A stretch of 47,113 nt of DNA from an uncultured Eubacterium sp. (GTDB lineage: Bacteria > Bacillota > Clostridia > Lachnospirales > Lachnospiraceae): contig CAJTVR010000012.1 of assembly GCA_910580075.1 (NCBI GenBank), positions 1 to 47,113 on the forward strand, written 5' to 3'. Below are positions 34,128-42,300 of this stretch, piece after piece (the stretch's first letter is position 1; every line of letters starts with the position of its first letter). Both the position numbers and the translations under genes were made by a program. Below the pieces are notes generated by a model. That model was not told the DNA's origin. It was given only the letters and a program-made list of their open reading frames with translations, and made no database searches.

Positions 34128-35290
34128 GGAGTTCTTACAGGGAAGAAGACGTTAAGATTTTATTAAAGGATATTACAGGGCTGGTAAAGCCGCAGCCGGC
34201 CTGGGAACGTGAGAGGCTGATACAGTCGGGAAAGCATTACTGCGAGATGCTTCCAGTCGAATATGTTCCGACCAGACAGTATATGCAGGCATATGAGGAT
34301 GCGCTGGAACATTTCGCAGCATCTACGGCGCAGGCAGTGGCAGAGCTGGCCGGGAAGATTATAGAAGAAAGGGGAACACAGACGGTACTTGTTTCCCTTG
34401 CAAGAGCCGGGATTCCGGCAGGCATTCTGCTAAAACGGTATTTAAAATGGAATGCCGGTATTGAGCTTCCCCATTATGCGGTATCGATCATACGCGGCCG
34501 CGGAATTGACCATAATGCCATGAAATATCTGCTTAAAAAGTATCAGCCCGGACAGCTTTTATTTGTGGACGGATGGATTGGAAAAGGCGCGATACTAAGG
34601 GAACTGGAAAAATGCATGGAGGATTATCCGGGCGTTTCGCCACAGCTGGCAGTACTTGCAGACCCGGCAGGAGTCACACAGCTGTGCGGAACCCATGAAG
34701 ATATCCTGATTCCAAGCTCCTGCTTAAACTGCACGGTATCAGGGCTGATTAGCAGGACTTTTTTAAGAAGCGGCATCATAGGGGAAAATGATTTTCATGG
34801 CGCAGTCTATTATGAGGAATTAAGACAGGCAGATTTATCTTATGCATTTATAGAAGCGGTACAGCAGCATTTTGTGAAACAGATGCCAGGAGCGAAAAAA
34901 CTGAGACAGGATACCAGGGAAAAGAAGCAGAATGCTGCATCTGAGGCGATGGCATGCAGCGGAAAGGAAGGAGCCGGAGATAGCGGAGAGACATGCGCTA
35001 CAGCGGATGTGACGGAAGCAAAGGCATGCAGCGGAATGGATGAAGTCAGAGATATAGCAGGAGTATACGGTGTTTCAGATTTAAATTTTATTAAACCCGG
35101 TATCGGGGAGACGACCAGGGTTTTGCTAAGGAGAGTTCCATGGAAAGTGCTGATCGCACAGAAGCATCAGGAAGACAGGGCGCTGAAGCATATCTTAAGG
35201 CTGGCAGAAGAAAAAGGGGTTCCGGTGGAAGTTTATCCGCTGAAGCATTATAAATGCTGCGGGATCATTCGAAAACTATCGGATGTATAG
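34112..35290 (+). CDS. StiP-family protein with C-terminal PELOTA RNA-binding domain
   Basis: A protein of about 392 residues. The StiP-like part (about 1-260, formerly called 'cysteine protease StiP') contains 'VLVSLARAGIPAGILLKRYL', 'SIIRGRGIDHNAM' and 'LLFVDGWIGKGAI', which look like a PRTase-type fold. A poorly conserved linker (about 265-320) with repeated 'EAxACSG' words follows. The last about 75 residues are a PELOTA-type RNA-binding domain ('KVLIAQKHQEDRALKHIL...VPVEVYPLKHYKCCGII'). It overlaps the TRSP gene by 16 bp. Possible starts are GTG 34112/34115 and TTG 34124. The RNA-binding tail suggests that the pathway product acts on, or is guided to, RNA. Confidence 0.8.
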   Translation: MVSGLRSSYREEDVKILLKDITGLVKPQPAWERERLIQSGKHYCEMLPVEYVPTRQYMQAYEDALEHFAASTAQAVAELAGKIIEERGTQTVLVSLARAGIPAGILLKRYLKWNAGIELPHYAVSIIRGRGIDHNAMKYLLKKYQPGQLLFVDGWIGKGAILRELEKCMEDYPGVSPQLAVLADPAGVTQLCGTHEDILIPSSCLNCTVSGLISRTFLRSGIIGENDFHGAVYYEELRQADLSYAFIEAVQQHFVKQMPGAKKLRQDTREKKQNAASEAMACSGKEGAGDSGETCATADVTEAKACSGMDEVRDIAGVYGVSDLNFIKPGIGETTRVLLRRVPWKVLIAQKHQEDRALKHILRLAEEKGVPVEVYPLKHYKCCGIIRKLSDV

Positions 35291-35383
35291 CTGGCAGTCT
35301 GTTTTGCTGTAATCCCTTGTACACTGAAGCAGGAATGAGAGCGTTTGATAAAGCTGTAAGATAGAAAAATGGAGATTAAGAGA

Positions 35384-36433
35384 ATGAATATAGAACAGAT
35401 TAAAGAAATTTTGAAAACAGATGAATATGCATTCCTAAGAGAAGATCAGAATCTGGGTGCTCACATAATTCTTTTAACCCTTGGCGGCAGCCATGCTTAT
35501 GGAATGGATCAGGAAGGTTCTGATTTAGATGTGCGGGGTATTGCCTTGAATTCTAAGAAAGATGTGCTGCTGGGAACAGATTTTGAACAGGCCGTAAATA
35601 CAGATACAGATACTGTCATATATTCATTTAATAAAATGATTCAGTTACTTACATCTAACAATCCTAATACTTTGGAAATGCTGGGATGTAAACCGGAACA
35701 ATATCTGCATTTATCAGATATTGGGAGAGAACTTTTAGAGAGTAGAAAAATGTTTCTATCCAAAATCTGTATTCATACATTTGGAGGTTATGCCGGCAGC
35801 CAGCTGCGCAGAATGGAAAACAAAGCTGCAAGGCTGGCAGACCAGGCACAGAACGAAGCATATATTCTAAAGAGCATTCATAACGCAAAATATGACTTTA
35901 AAAACAAATATTATCCGTATGATGAAAATGATGTGAAATTATATACTGATACATCAGTCCGGGAAGGATATGACAGTGAGATTTTCATGGATGTATGTCT
36001 GAAGCATTATCCATTGAGAGACTGGGCTGGCATGTGGAATGAAATGAAGTCGATTGTCAGCAGCTATAACAAAATCGGTAAAAGAAATGAAAAAGCGGTT
36101 TCGCATGATAAACTGGGAAAGCATTGTGCCCATTTATTAAGGTTATATATGATGTGCATTGATATTCTTGAAAAAGAAGAAATTATTACTTATAGAGAAG
36201 CAGAACATGAATTGTTAATGCAGGTGCGAAACGGATACTTTTTGGATGAAAACAGACAGCCCGGACAAGAATTTTATGATCTGCTTAATGAATATGAAAA
36301 AAGATTTGAATACGCAGTAAGAAATACTTCTCTGCCAGAAACACCGGATTATAAGAAAATAAATGAGTTTAAAATGTATGTAAATGAAAGGGTAGTAAAA
36401 GATAACATCTTTTATTCAGACTCCATAAATTGA
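35384..36433 (+). CDS. RlaP-like nucleotidyltransferase (PF10127 type, Pol-beta superfamily)
   Basis: A 349-residue nucleotidyltransferase. The signature is GGSHAYGMDQEGSDLDVRG near residues 34-52, with the two metal-binding aspartates in S-D-L-D. The long helical C-terminal part contains 'LGKHCAHLLRLYMMC'. Relatives (RlaP/YcgL) are associated with RNA ligases and predicted RNA repair, where they add nucleotides or modify RNA ends. ATG at 35384 has GGAG nine bases upstream; ATG 35369 is upstream of that site. The cca gene follows after 11 bp. Confidence 0.8.
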   Translation: MNIEQIKEILKTDEYAFLREDQNLGAHIILLTLGGSHAYGMDQEGSDLDVRGIALNSKKDVLLGTDFEQAVNTDTDTVIYSFNKMIQLLTSNNPNTLEMLGCKPEQYLHLSDIGRELLESRKMFLSKICIHTFGGYAGSQLRRMENKAARLADQAQNEAYILKSIHNAKYDFKNKYYPYDENDVKLYTDTSVREGYDSEIFMDVCLKHYPLRDWAGMWNEMKSIVSSYNKIGKRNEKAVSHDKLGKHCAHLLRLYMMCIDILEKEEIITYREAEHELLMQVRNGYFLDENRQPGQEFYDLLNEYEKRFEYAVRNTSLPETPDYKKINEFKMYVNERVVKDNIFYSDSIN

Positions 36434-36444
36434 GGCAGATATTT

Positions 36445-37815
36445 ATGAAAAGGTTTCATATAGAAGTTCCTGTGCCAGTACAGTTTATGATACAGGAATT
36501 AGAAAAATACGGACATGAAGCATATATGGCGGGCGGATGTGTAAGGGATTGTATATTAGGCAGAAAACCACATGGCTATGATATTTGTACATCTGCCACG
36601 CCAGATGAAATATTGCAGGCATTTCCGAATAAAGAAATAATTCCCGATGGTCTGCAGCATGGTACAGTAACAATTCTAATAAACAAAGAACCATTTAAAA
36701 TTACAACATATCGTATGGAAGGCGGTGATTCTGATTACAGCAGACCTGATTATGTAATATTTACAAAGAATCTGGATGAAGATTTACGAAGCAGGGATTT
36801 TACGATGAATGCTATGGCATATCATCCTGAAACTGGTTTGATTGATCCGTTTAACGGAATGGAAGATATTAAAAACAAAAAGATCCGGTGTCCTGGTTCT
36901 GCAGAAGACAGCTTTCATAAAGATGCTTTGAGAATACTAAGAGCGATAAGGTTTGAAGCACAGCTAGATTTTACAGGAGCTCCTGACACAATTTCCGGGA
37001 TCAGCAGACAATATGAGAAACTAAAAAATATTTCTATGGAAAGAATTAACAGTGAGTTTTGTAAAATAGTTTCTTCAGATAAGTTTTGTGCAATACTGGA
37101 TTTGTATCCGTATGTATTTTCCGTATTTATTCCTGAATTAAAAGATATGACAGGCTTCCAGCAGAATCATCCATATCACGCATATGATGTATTCAGCCAT
37201 ACAGTTCATGCAATAGAAAAATGTGAATCAGATGATTTTGCAGTAAGGCTTGCAGTTTTCTTTCATGACATTGGCAAACCGCATTCATATCAGGATGGAG
37301 AAGATGGGATCAGGCATTTTAAGAGACATGGGAAAGTAAGTGCTGAGATTACGGATACCATTATGAAACGTCTCTGGTTTGACAGCGAAATAAGAAATCA
37401 TGTAACAGAGCTGGTATATTATCATGATGCCGCTTTTGAGGCTGGAAAGAAATATGTTAAGAGATGGCTAAATAAAATTGGTGAAAAGCAGTTTAGAAGG
37501 CTTCTGGAGGTTAGAAAAGCAGATATTAAAGGACAAAAACCAGATTATGAAAAATCCCGGATAGAGAAAATAGATCATATAAAAAGTATTCTGGAAGAGA
37601 TTTTACAGCATCAGGAGAGTTTTTCAGTAAAGGATTTGGCTGTAAATGGTAATGATGTAAAGAAGATAATGAATCTGAACGAAGGAAAAGATATTGGTTA
37701 CTGGCTCAATGAAATATCAAAGAGAGTCCTGGCTGGAGAATTAAAGAATAGCCGGGATGATTTGATTTACTGGATGACAGGTATTACTGATGGCTGCGAA
37801 ATAGCCGGAAAGTAA
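36445..37815 (+). CDS. cca: CCA tRNA nucleotidyltransferase with HD domain
   Basis: A 456-residue class II CCA-adding/poly(A)-polymerase-like enzyme. The head has GGCVRDCILGRKPHGYDI (metal-site D-x-D-like pair), 'RSRDFTMNAMAYHP' and 'DPFNGMEDI'. The neck has 'RILRAIRFEAQL'. A C-terminal HD phosphohydrolase domain has 'HTVHAIEKC' and VFFHDIGKPHSY. It adds or repairs the CCA end of tRNA. ATG at 36445 has GAGG upstream; the TTG at 36430 overlaps the previous stop. Its last codons (A-G-K-stop) are part of the duplicated unit of the toxin region. Confidence 0.9.
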   Translation: MKRFHIEVPVPVQFMIQELEKYGHEAYMAGGCVRDCILGRKPHGYDICTSATPDEILQAFPNKEIIPDGLQHGTVTILINKEPFKITTYRMEGGDSDYSRPDYVIFTKNLDEDLRSRDFTMNAMAYHPETGLIDPFNGMEDIKNKKIRCPGSAEDSFHKDALRILRAIRFEAQLDFTGAPDTISGISRQYEKLKNISMERINSEFCKIVSSDKFCAILDLYPYVFSVFIPELKDMTGFQQNHPYHAYDVFSHTVHAIEKCESDDFAVRLAVFFHDIGKPHSYQDGEDGIRHFKRHGKVSAEITDTIMKRLWFDSEIRNHVTELVYYHDAAFEAGKKYVKRWLNKIGEKQFRRLLEVRKADIKGQKPDYEKSRIEKIDHIKSILEEILQHQESFSVKDLAVNGNDVKKIMNLNEGKDIGYWLNEISKRVLAGELKNSRDDLIYWMTGITDGCEIAGK

Positions 37816-37823
37816 AAAGGATA

Positions 37824-37852
37824 TTGCCCGATAGAGAAATATGTGTTATATT
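37824..37852 (+). promoter_or_regulatory. Toxin mRNA promoter, copy 1
   Basis: TTGCCC (37824-37829), a 17-bp spacer ending TGTG-T, and TATATT (37847-37852). Transcription should start near 37859. The same boxes occur in copy 2. Confidence 0.7.
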
Positions 37853-37889
37853 GTCGATATGGGAAAACCATAGAGCCAAGGCGGCTTTA

Positions 37890-37943
37890 CCCCTCTTATT
37901 TTTCGGAGGGTTTAAGTAGCCCTCCAGATGAAAGAAAGGAGGG
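37890..37943 (+). promoter_or_regulatory. Toxin leader hairpins that can hide the ribosome site, copy 1
   Basis: CCCCTC (37890) can pair with GGAGGG (37905). CCCTCC (37920-37925) can pair with the Shine-Dalgarno GGAGGG (37938-37943), seven bases before the toxin ATG. The second stem would block translation of the full-length mRNA. Both stems are conserved in copy 2. Confidence 0.65.
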
Positions 37944-37950
37944 TGAAACA

Positions 37951-38046
37951 ATGTATGTTACATATCAGGATTTAATTCAGATAGGTATACTCGTTGTCGC
38001 CCTTGCGAATCTGCTTTATCAGATTTACAAGGGAAAAAAGAAATAG
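37951..38046 (+). CDS. Small membrane toxin, Hol_Tox-like (type I TA), copy 1
   Basis: A 31-residue peptide: short polar start (MYVTYQDLIQIG), one TM helix, and a basic tail (YKGKKK). This is the pattern of 'putative holin-like toxin'/TxpA-Fst-type peptides, which insert into the membrane and stop growth when not repressed. AAGGAGGG lies seven bases upstream of the ATG. A longer frame starting at 37843 is non-coding leader. The convergent antisense RNA covers the 3' end. Sequence identity of family members is low, so the call rests on layout. Confidence 0.8.
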   Translation: MYVTYQDLIQIGILVVALANLLYQIYKGKKK

Positions 38047-38144
38047 CCGCCACTACTGCAATAGTGACGGCCTGCCTATTTCAAAAGAATAGGTAGAAAA
38101 CATATATTGGGGGTAGAGCCGCTGCTATGGCTTTTCCCTTTCTC
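38036..38144 (-). ncRNA. Antisense antitoxin RNA, copy 1
   Basis: On the - strand a promoter reads TTGCGT-17 bp-TATATT (the -10 complements 38151-38156). Transcription would start near 38144. A hairpin at 38071-38046 (with a U-G pair on this strand) followed by a T-rich run ends it at about 38036. The RNA would be about 108 nt and complementary to the toxin mRNA 3' region. Its first bases (GGGAAAAGCCATAG...) closely resemble the toxin mRNA 5' leader, as in par/Fst-type modules. Confidence 0.65.
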
Positions 38145-38373
38145 ATGTCTAATATAGCACATCCGGGAGCAGGACGCAAGTAATTTTTTGTTTCCTCATT
38201 CTTTTTTATCTGGTGTATTTCTTAAAAATGTATACAATATCCTTTGATAAGTACATTGTGAAATCCGTGTTGTTTCGTCTTTGTAAGAAAGTGGCTTAAA
38301 TTAGCGGAAATTGAAGAAATATACAGGAACAGGCTTGTACGAAATTAGCAAAAGCCGGAAAGTAAAAAGGATA

Positions 38374-38402
38374 TTGCCCGATAGAGAAATATGTGTTATA
38401 TT
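38374..38402 (+). promoter_or_regulatory. Toxin mRNA promoter, copy 2
   Basis: TTGCCC (38374-38379), 17 bp, TATATT (38397-38402), unchanged from copy 1. The leader stems are CCCCTC 38439/GGAGGG 38454 and CCCTCC 38469/GGAGGG 38487. Confidence 0.7.
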
Positions 38403-38499
38403 GTCGATATGGGAAAACCATAGAGCCAGGCGGCTTTACCCCTCTTATTTTTCGGAGGGTTTAAGTAGCCCTCCAGACGAAAGAAAGGAGGGCGATTCA

Positions 38500-38613
38500 A
38501 TGTACGTTACATATCAGGACCTGATTCAGATAGGTATACTCATTGTTGCCCTTGCGAATTTGCTTTATCAGATTTACAAGGGAAAAAGAAATAGCCGCCA
38601 CTATTGCGAGTAG
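38500..38613 (+). CDS. Small membrane toxin, Hol_Tox-like (type I TA), copy 2, altered C-terminus
   Basis: A 37-residue peptide nearly identical to copy 1 through the TM helix (one Val to Ile change). One A is missing in the run that codes for the lysine tail, so the frame changes and the end reads YKGKRNSRHYCE and not YKGKKK. The membrane part and ribosome site (GGAGGG, seven bases upstream) are intact. The new tail is coded by what is the antitoxin terminator stem, so the toxin ORF here overlaps the antisense RNA more deeply. Confidence 0.75.
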   Translation: MYVTYQDLIQIGILIVALANLLYQIYKGKRNSRHYCE

Positions 38614-38685
38614 TGACGGCAGTTTGCAAAAACTGTTTTAAACTATGAGGGTAGAGCCGCTTCTATGGCTTTTCCCTTTTTTCTA
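38583..38685 (-). ncRNA. Antisense antitoxin RNA, copy 2
   Basis: The - strand promoter is TTGCTT-17 bp-TATATT (the -10 complements 38691-38696). The start should be near 38685, and a terminator stem at 38620-38594 is followed by T-rich sequence. Length is about 100 nt. The loop region after the stem differs from copy 1, so each antisense RNA may act mainly on its own toxin mRNA. Confidence 0.6.
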
Positions 38686-38788
38686 TGTCCAATATAGCAT
38701 ATCTGAAAGCAGGAAGCAAGAAGTTTTTTGCGCCCCTATTTACTGACAGGGAAGACAGCCTCAGGAGAAAAGGCCCTTCAAAAGAAAA

Positions 38789-38826
38789 CAGGCAGGATCC
38801 CGTTGCTGGGATGGGGCTTTTGCCTG
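38789..38826. other. Hairpin in the gap before blaI-like gene
   Basis: CAGGCA (38789) pairs with TGCCTG (38821), with an inner ATCCC/GGGAT stem. It lies in a gene-free stretch (38730-38880) between the toxin repeat and the BlaI promoter. It may terminate transcripts from either side. No other element is seen in that stretch. Confidence 0.4.
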
Positions 38827-38880
38827 ACACTGACCAGGTGCCTGCTTTTTGATGGTTTGTATGTTCTCTGCATCCCACAG

Positions 38881-38909
38881 TTGACATCCACAGGTTACAG
38901 CTGTATACT
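38881..38909 (+). promoter_or_regulatory. Promoter and operator of the BlaI/M56 operon
   Basis: Consensus TTGACA (38881-38886), a 17-bp spacer, and TATACT (38904-38909). A perfect palindrome TACAGCTGTA (38896-38905) lies in the spacer and touches the -10. It has the TACA-TGTA form of BlaI/MecI operators. Bound repressor would block this strong promoter, so the operon is probably autoregulated. Confidence 0.7.
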
Positions 38910-38957
38910 GTATATAAGGAACAATTGTAACCCGCACCTAATGAAAGGAGTCTGCCC

Positions 38958-39335
38958 ATGTCAGAAGCAAAAGAAAAAATTACCGATGCCGAACTGGAGA
39001 TTATGCAGGTTCTGTGGAAAGCACAAAAACCAATGACGCTCACGCAGATCAAAGCCGCACTTCCAGGCCGCAACGGAGATACTGCCAAAACCCTCCTGCG
39101 CCGTCTGTGCCAGAAAGAAGCCGTAGGACAGGAAAAACAGGAAGTCTATTATTACCGGCCGCTTGTCGGACAGGAAGAACTAAGCTGCTACCGTGTCAGC
39201 AAACTGATTGACAAACTGTACGAAGGAAGTGCAAAAGCCCTGACGGCTGCATTAGTCCGTAATGAGAAGCTGCGGCGTCAGGATATAGAGGAGCTGCGGG
39301 AGATGTTTGAAGGTATGTGGGAGGAGGAGAACTAG
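38958..39335 (+). CDS. BlaI/MecI/CopY-family repressor
   Basis: A 125-residue winged-helix repressor. It has 'ITDAELEIMQVLWKAQKPMT' at the N-terminus and the recognition segment 'AKTLLRRLCQKEAVGQEK'; the C-terminal helices serve dimerisation. In known systems it is cut by the M56 protease encoded next, which frees the promoter. AAAGGAG precedes the ATG. Its stop is directly followed by the ATG of the protease gene. No beta-lactamase gene lies nearby. Confidence 0.88.
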   Translation: MSEAKEKITDAELEIMQVLWKAQKPMTLTQIKAALPGRNGDTAKTLLRRLCQKEAVGQEKQEVYYYRPLVGQEELSCYRVSKLIDKLYEGSAKALTAALVRNEKLRRQDIEELREMFEGMWEEEN

Positions 39336-42300
39336 ATGGAAGCATTTTTATCTGGAATTTTGCGTATCAGTCTCTTTGGTTCACTGGCTGCTGTTTTGCT
39401 GCTGCTTTTGCGGCCCGTCCTTTGCAGGCTGGCAGGCTGGTCTGCCGTATATTATCTATGGCTGCCTGTGCTTTTGCGTTTCTGCATACCGATAGGGATT
39501 ACTGTGACACTTCCGGCTGTTTCGCATATGTCTGCTGCTTATGAATCCAGGGGTGATGCGTCTTCCGGTTTTCTGGAACAAAACCATGCGGAATCCGGCA
39601 TTATAATAAAAACAGAAGATACCGGACAAGAAACAGCACAGCAGCTGCCAGAATCAGCTGACGAGACATCTGGCGTGCCGGAACTGTCAGGAATCTGGAG
39701 ATGGACATCTGATGTGCCGGATTTATCAGAAAACACGGGCTGGGCATTGGTCAGGCCGGATGTATTAATGATTCCGGCTCAGGCAGCTGTGGAGCCGGAT
39801 ATACCGGCATCTGCCAGCCGGGAATCAGCAGCTGATTCCGGTCAGGCAGACGGCTCTTTGAAACATCATTCCAATGCCGGCCGGCCGGAGCGGACATCAG
39901 ACACAGAAAGTTACAGTCTGTTTCAAATGAAGCGCTTCTGGCTGTTTTTGTGGGGCTGCGGCGCACTGGCCTGTATCTGCTGGCATATCTTTGCAAGCCT
40001 GCATTATTCCCGCAGGGTGCAGAAGTCTTTGCGTGAGGCATCGAAGAAGGCACAGGAAATTCTTAAGGAGTCCGGGCACTCTGGACGCATCAGTGTTGCA
40101 GAATCATCTCTGGTGAATGCGCCTATGCTGCTGGGGATTCTGCATCCGGTGATTGTTCTTCCGGCAAATATAAATTCCCAAAAGACAGGAACGGATTTTT
40201 ACAGCGGGCAGGAAGATCTGCAGGCGGAAGATCTGCTGAGGAACATTATAGCACATGAGCTGGTACATGCCAGGCGTCAGGATCTTCCTTATAAATGGCT
40301 TGTGACTATAACAGGCAGCCTGCACTGGTTTAATCCGCTGATGATTCTGATTCGGCGGGAAATCAGCCGCAGCTGTGAGCTCTCCTGTGACGAGGCAGTG
40401 ATACGGGGCATGAGCGCAGCGCAGCGCCGCTGTTATGGCCTGACACTGTTAGCAATGGCAGCACCGCCGTCCGGAACGGTTACACCTGCAGCTTCTCTGA
40501 GCGGAGAAAAAGAAGCATTAAAAGAACGGCTCGTAACCATTGCCGGGTATCGTAGGAAAGGAATTCCGGCTGTGGCGCTGTCCATACTGCCTGTGCTGGC
40601 CGTCAGCGGATGCGCTTTCATTTCCAATGCACAGCCGGGCCGGACGAAAGGTATACAATCAGACGGCATAACGGATATGCAGGTTCAGGCAGACGGCTCA
40701 GATTTATCCGGTGCAGATCAGGGAGTTTCGGGCAGCGGAGATGATTCGAAGACCAGTGGCGTACAGGCAGATAGAGAGGTTAATGGCCCGGACGGCGGAT
40801 CCGGCCCAGGCAGCGGATCCAGCACGGGCAGCGGGTATGGCCCGAATGGTATACATGCAGAAGGCTCAGGCAGCGGATCTGGCTCAGATGAAGCCGGTGC
40901 ACAGCCAGGCAGAATAGCGGATACGCGCCGGTATCTGACACAGAGCGCTGCTGACGATTACCGGGCAGTGCTGACCAGCCGGAAACAGATTGATTACTAT
41001 GATAAAGAACAATACGGCGGGCAGCAGGACAAAGACAGCGCAAAACAGCTGAATCTTACAGAGATTTTAGATTTATTCAGCCCGGACAGCAGTTTTGTAC
41101 AGATATCCGAATTTGCCGTTGTGGATTTTGACGGCGATGAAGAAGCGGAAGTACTTTTGCATATTACAGATGTGGCAGGGGATCTGGGCGGATTTGCTGT
41201 GCTGCGGCGCTTGGATGGCAGAGTACAGGGCTATCCGGAACATTACAAATGTATATCAAATCTTAAGACGGACGGGACATTTAGCTACATGCCGCTGGCA
41301 GGACCGGATGATGGAATCGGGTCTGTGCGGTTTCAGGATTATGGCTGCAGTATTGAGCTTTCTGCCCGCAGTGAAACTTCTGAGGATTTTAAAACCGTAA
41401 CCTACTGGGAAGGCGGCAGAACAGTTTCAGCAGAACAGTACGAAGAGGTGTTAAAGCGCCAGAGCCAGAAGCCGGACGCTGCCTGGTATAAATTTACGGA
41501 GGAGAATATTTACAGCCAGATGCAGCCTTTCAAAGGCTCAGGCCAGGACAGCGAAGCTGTATCAGAATCCGGAGGACAGGAACGATTTTATGTTAAAGAC
41601 GACAGACAGTACGAGCTGGTACAGGACCTGGTATCCGGCAGATCCCAGTGGGCCAGCGTAACTGTAATAGGAAGTGAGAGTGAAAGGGCAAAACAGGAAG
41701 AACAGGAAAAACAGAAAAAGCTGGGAAAAACCAGCCATACAGACAAATACAAAGATTACAGCCGGCAGGAACGGTATTTTGAAAAGCTGGACGGGTCAGA
41801 GTCTTATCAGGTACGGCGCTGGGATAACCTGCGTTATTCTGCAGGGGAATACCTGGTGTTTGAATACAATGGCACGATGCATGTATCAAAGAGCACAGAC
41901 TTGTATCATCCGGTACTCAGTTATGACTATGGCGGTACTTATGGCATCATTACAAAAGTGCCGCAGGGATATATGACCGCGGACAGCAGTTCTTATGAAA
42001 TCCATTTTTATGACGAACAGTTCCGGGAAACAAAAGTGATCACGGGCATGCGCGCTGGAGAAAGCGGGCATTATTATGAAAACGGCCTGATGGCAGTCCG
42101 GGATATGAAGACAGGCCTTATCGGATATATGGACTTAAACGGTGAGATGGCGGTTCCGTGCAGCTATGCCATAGCCAGTGATTTTTCCAACGGGTTTGCC
42201 TCTGTGCTGACAGGAGCTGAAATCATTCCATTTACAGAAGACGCTGGCACGGTGCAGCTGTTTTACGGAAAAGGCGGGCAGTGGGGAATTATTGACCGCA

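Larger units (their letters stand above)
37803..38193 (+). repeat. Type I toxin-antitoxin unit, copy 1 of a tandem duplication
   Basis: About 390 bp, from the last codons of cca to an ATTTTTTG end, repeated at 38353-38729 with about 85-90% identity by eye in the conserved parts. The unit holds the sense promoter, toxin ORF, convergent antisense promoter and terminators. Confidence 0.85.
38353..38729 (+). repeat. Type I toxin-antitoxin unit, copy 2
   Basis: The second unit starts with the same cca-tail bases (AGCCGGAAAGTAAAAAGG) as copy 1, 550 bp downstream. All promoter, hairpin and terminator elements are kept, with substitutions and short indels. The DNA between the two copies (about 38194-38352) shows no gene. 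Confidence 0.85.

Noticed and set aside
37843..38046. A 67-residue protein covering the toxin leader
   Set aside because: The good ribosome site is directly before ATG 37951, and the extra N-terminal codons are the structured leader shared with copy 2 through indels.
40690..40910. Phase-variable repeat in the M56 gene
   Set aside because: The Gly/Ser-coding repeats are imperfect and too diverged for efficient slippage; they look like a flexible linker.
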